A program made the translations under genes and the position numbers. A stretch of DNA of 64,000 nt from Mucilaginibacter gossypii (lineage in GTDB: Bacteria > Bacteroidota > Bacteroidia > Sphingobacteriales > Sphingobacteriaceae), in NCBI RefSeq assembly GCF_900100945.1, contig NZ_FNCG01000004.1, positions 124,001-188,000 on the forward strand. The letters run 5' to 3'. Shown piece after piece: positions 62,139 to 64,000 of this stretch (positions are counted from its first letter, which is position 1; every line of letters starts with the position of its first letter). Below the pieces are notes generated by a model that was given only the letters and a program-made list of their open reading frames with translations, was not told the origin of the DNA and did not search any database.

Positions 62139-64000
62139 TGTCTAAAATAATTGGAATCGACTTAGGAACAACAAACTCCTGCGTTGCTGTAATGGAAGGT
62201 AACGAGCCTGTTGTTATAGCTAACAGCGAGGGTAAACGTACTACGCCGTCTGTAGTAGCTTTTATTGATAATGGCGAACGTAAAGTTGGTGATCCTGCAA
62301 AACGTCAGGCTATTACAAACCCTACAAAAACCATTTCGTCAATTAAACGCTTTATGGGTAACCAGTTTAACGAAGTTACAAGTGAAGCGGCACGTGTACC
62401 TTATAAAGTAGTTAAAGGCGACAATAACACTCCTCGTGTTGAAATTGGCGACCGTAAATATACCCCGCAAGAAATTTCTGCAATGATCCTTCAGAAAATG
62501 AAGAAAACTGCCGAAGATTTCTTAGGTACCGAAGTAACCGAAGCGGTTATTACCGTTCCTGCTTACTTTAACGACGCTCAGCGCCAGGCAACTAAAGAAG
62601 CCGGTGAAATTGCTGGTTTAAAAGTACGCCGTATCATTAACGAACCTACTGCTGCTGCATTAGCTTACGGTTTTGATAAAGCTCATAAAGATATGAAGAT
62701 TGTTGTGTTTGACTGCGGTGGCGGTACTCATGACGTATCTGTATTGGAATTGGGCGACGGTGTATTTGAAGTGAAAGCTACCGATGGTGATACTCACTTA
62801 GGTGGTGACGACTTTGATCAGGTAATTATTGACTGGTTAGCCGACGAGTTTAAAAACGACGAAGGTTTAGACCTGCGTAAAGACCCAATGGCTTTACAAC
62901 GTTTAAAAGAATCGGCTGAGAAAGCTAAAATTGAGTTATCAAGCTCTGCTCAAACTGAAGTTAACCTGCCATACATTACTGCAGTTGACGGTATGCCTAA
63001 GCACTTAGTTAAAACATTAACTCGTGCTAAATTTGAGCAATTAGCTGATAGCCTGATCAAACGTACTATTGAGCCTTGTAAATCAGCTTTGAAAAATGCC
63101 GGTTTAAGCACTTCTGATATCGACGAAGTGATTTTGGTAGGTGGTTCAACCCGTATCCCTGCTATCCAGGAAGCTGTACAAAAATTCTTTGGCAAAGCTC
63201 CTTCAAAAGGTGTTAACCCTGATGAAGTTGTTGCTATCGGTGCTGCTATCCAGGGTGGTGTATTAACCGGTGAGGTTAAGGATGTGTTATTGCTTGACGT
63301 TACCCCGCTTTCATTAGGTATCGAAACAATGGGTGGTGTAATGACTAAATTAATTGAGTCAAACACTACTATCCCTACTAAAAAATCTGAAACGTTCTCA
63401 ACCGCCAGCGACAGCCAGCCTTCAGTTGAGATCCACATATTACAAGGTGAGCGCCCAATGGCTGCGGGTAACCGTACTATAGGTCGTTTCCACCTGGATG
63501 GCATTCCGCCAGCACCTCGTGGCGTACCACAAATCGAAGTTACTTTCGATATTGATGCTAATGGTATCCTGCACGTATCTGCAAAAGATAAAGCTACAGG
63601 TAAAGAGCAAAAAATCCGTATCGAAGCTTCTTCAGGTTTAACTGATGCCGAGATCAAAAAGATGAAGGACGAAGCTGAGGCTAATGCTGATGCTGACAAA
63701 AAGGCAAAAGAAGAAGTTGAAAAACTGAATGCTGCCGATGCCCTGATCTTCTCGACTGAAAAACAACTGAAAGAGTACGGCGATAAGATCCCTGCTGATA
63801 AAAAAGCTCCTATCGAAGCTGGCTTAGCTAAATTGAAAGAAGCTTATTCAGCTAAAAACTTTGACGCTATCGAAGCTGCACAAACCGAGCTTAACACTGC
63901 CTGGACTGCTGCATCTGAAGATATGTACAAAGCTTCTGCCGAAGGTGCTCAAGGTCAGCCAGGTGCCGGTGATAACGGTGCAGGCGCGCAAGACAACTCT
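62139..64000 (+). CDS. dnaK: Molecular chaperone DnaK (C-terminus cut by window edge)
   Basis: The Hsp70 ATPase domain ([64 protein letters not shown] in the form [10 protein letters not shown]) and substrate domain ([20 protein letters not shown]) are present. Over 600 residues are visible and the frame is open to the last base. The phosphate-binding loop reads [12 protein letters not shown], with Cys and His in place of the usual Leu and Phe. The start at 62139 gives the standard N-terminus. It folds proteins with DnaJ and GrpE, neither of which is in the window. Confidence 0.97.

Noticed and set aside
62950..63699. 249-residue frame on the minus strand inside dnaK
   Set aside because: It is the antisense shadow of the conserved dnaK reading frame and has no family features.
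1..64000. tRNA, rRNA and CRISPR features
   Set aside because: By eye I saw no cloverleaf with a GTTCRA loop, no rRNA-like segment and no regularly spaced direct repeats; a tRNAscan or CRISPR search would be decisive.

Overview
The window looks like chromosomal DNA of a Bacteroidota member of the Sphingobacteriaceae, most like Mucilaginibacter or Pedobacter. The grounds are a SusC/SusD outer-membrane pair, TAnnTTTG-type promoters, MlaE/MlaF, a zinc-free L36, a Gly/Arg-rich S3 tail, and many small lipoproteins. The genus is an inference from gene content and style, not from a marker search.

Layout. 1-6 kb: an SDR (cut by the window edge) with a divergent HxlR regulator, an ECF sigma/anti-sigma pair, exported MsrB and MsrA, an unknown exported protein and a MarR-GNAT fusion. 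6-25 kb: an accessory phosphorus-acquisition region. On the minus strand lie a phosphonatase-like HAD hydrolase, a DUF5690 MFS-like transporter, a TIGR03364-type FAD amine oxidase and a Tat-exported phospholipase C. An aldo/keto reductase and an AraC regulator follow. Then come a XRE-cupin regulator divergent from a PhnZ-family HD oxygenase, SusC, SusD, an alkaline-phosphatase-superfamily enzyme, a glycerophosphodiesterase, a cupin and a metallophosphatase. 25-44 kb: mostly housekeeping or unknown genes, including a Gfo/Idh oxidoreductase, an rRNA methyltransferase-like protein, MlaFE, PspC/LiaF-like membrane proteins, a Nudix enzyme, a TYR1-like prephenate dehydrogenase, an AT-rich pair of orphan genes, OsmC, a TPR protein, a glycosyltransferase and a frame-disrupted RelE toxin with antitoxin. 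44.7-60.1 kb: the ribosomal protein operon from rplC to rplQ, with secY, map, infA and rpoA. 60.2-64 kb: a GNAT gene, a decayed YoeB-type toxin with antitoxin, a small repeat protein and the start of dnaK.

How the genes work together. The 6-25 kb region reads as one pathway: an exported phospholipase C frees phospho- or phosphono-head groups, an outer-membrane SusCD pair and a DUF5690 transporter take them up, the FAD enzyme converts aminophosphonates to an aldehyde, and the HAD enzyme breaks the C-P bond. The PhnZ-like enzyme offers a parallel oxidative C-P cleavage. Two key transcription units (HAD operon and SusC operon) share a 41-bp upstream element with 36 identical positions, preceded by TTAAC-like pentamers at an exact 11-bp period, the architecture of a Pho box. 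The metallophosphatase carries the same signal. This is the strongest candidate for an undescribed system in the window.

A second theme is intergenic structure. Many gaps, including six inside the normally tight ribosomal operon, carry short degenerate direct/inverted repeats, each gap with its own word. No tRNA, rRNA, CRISPR array or complete insertion sequence was seen.
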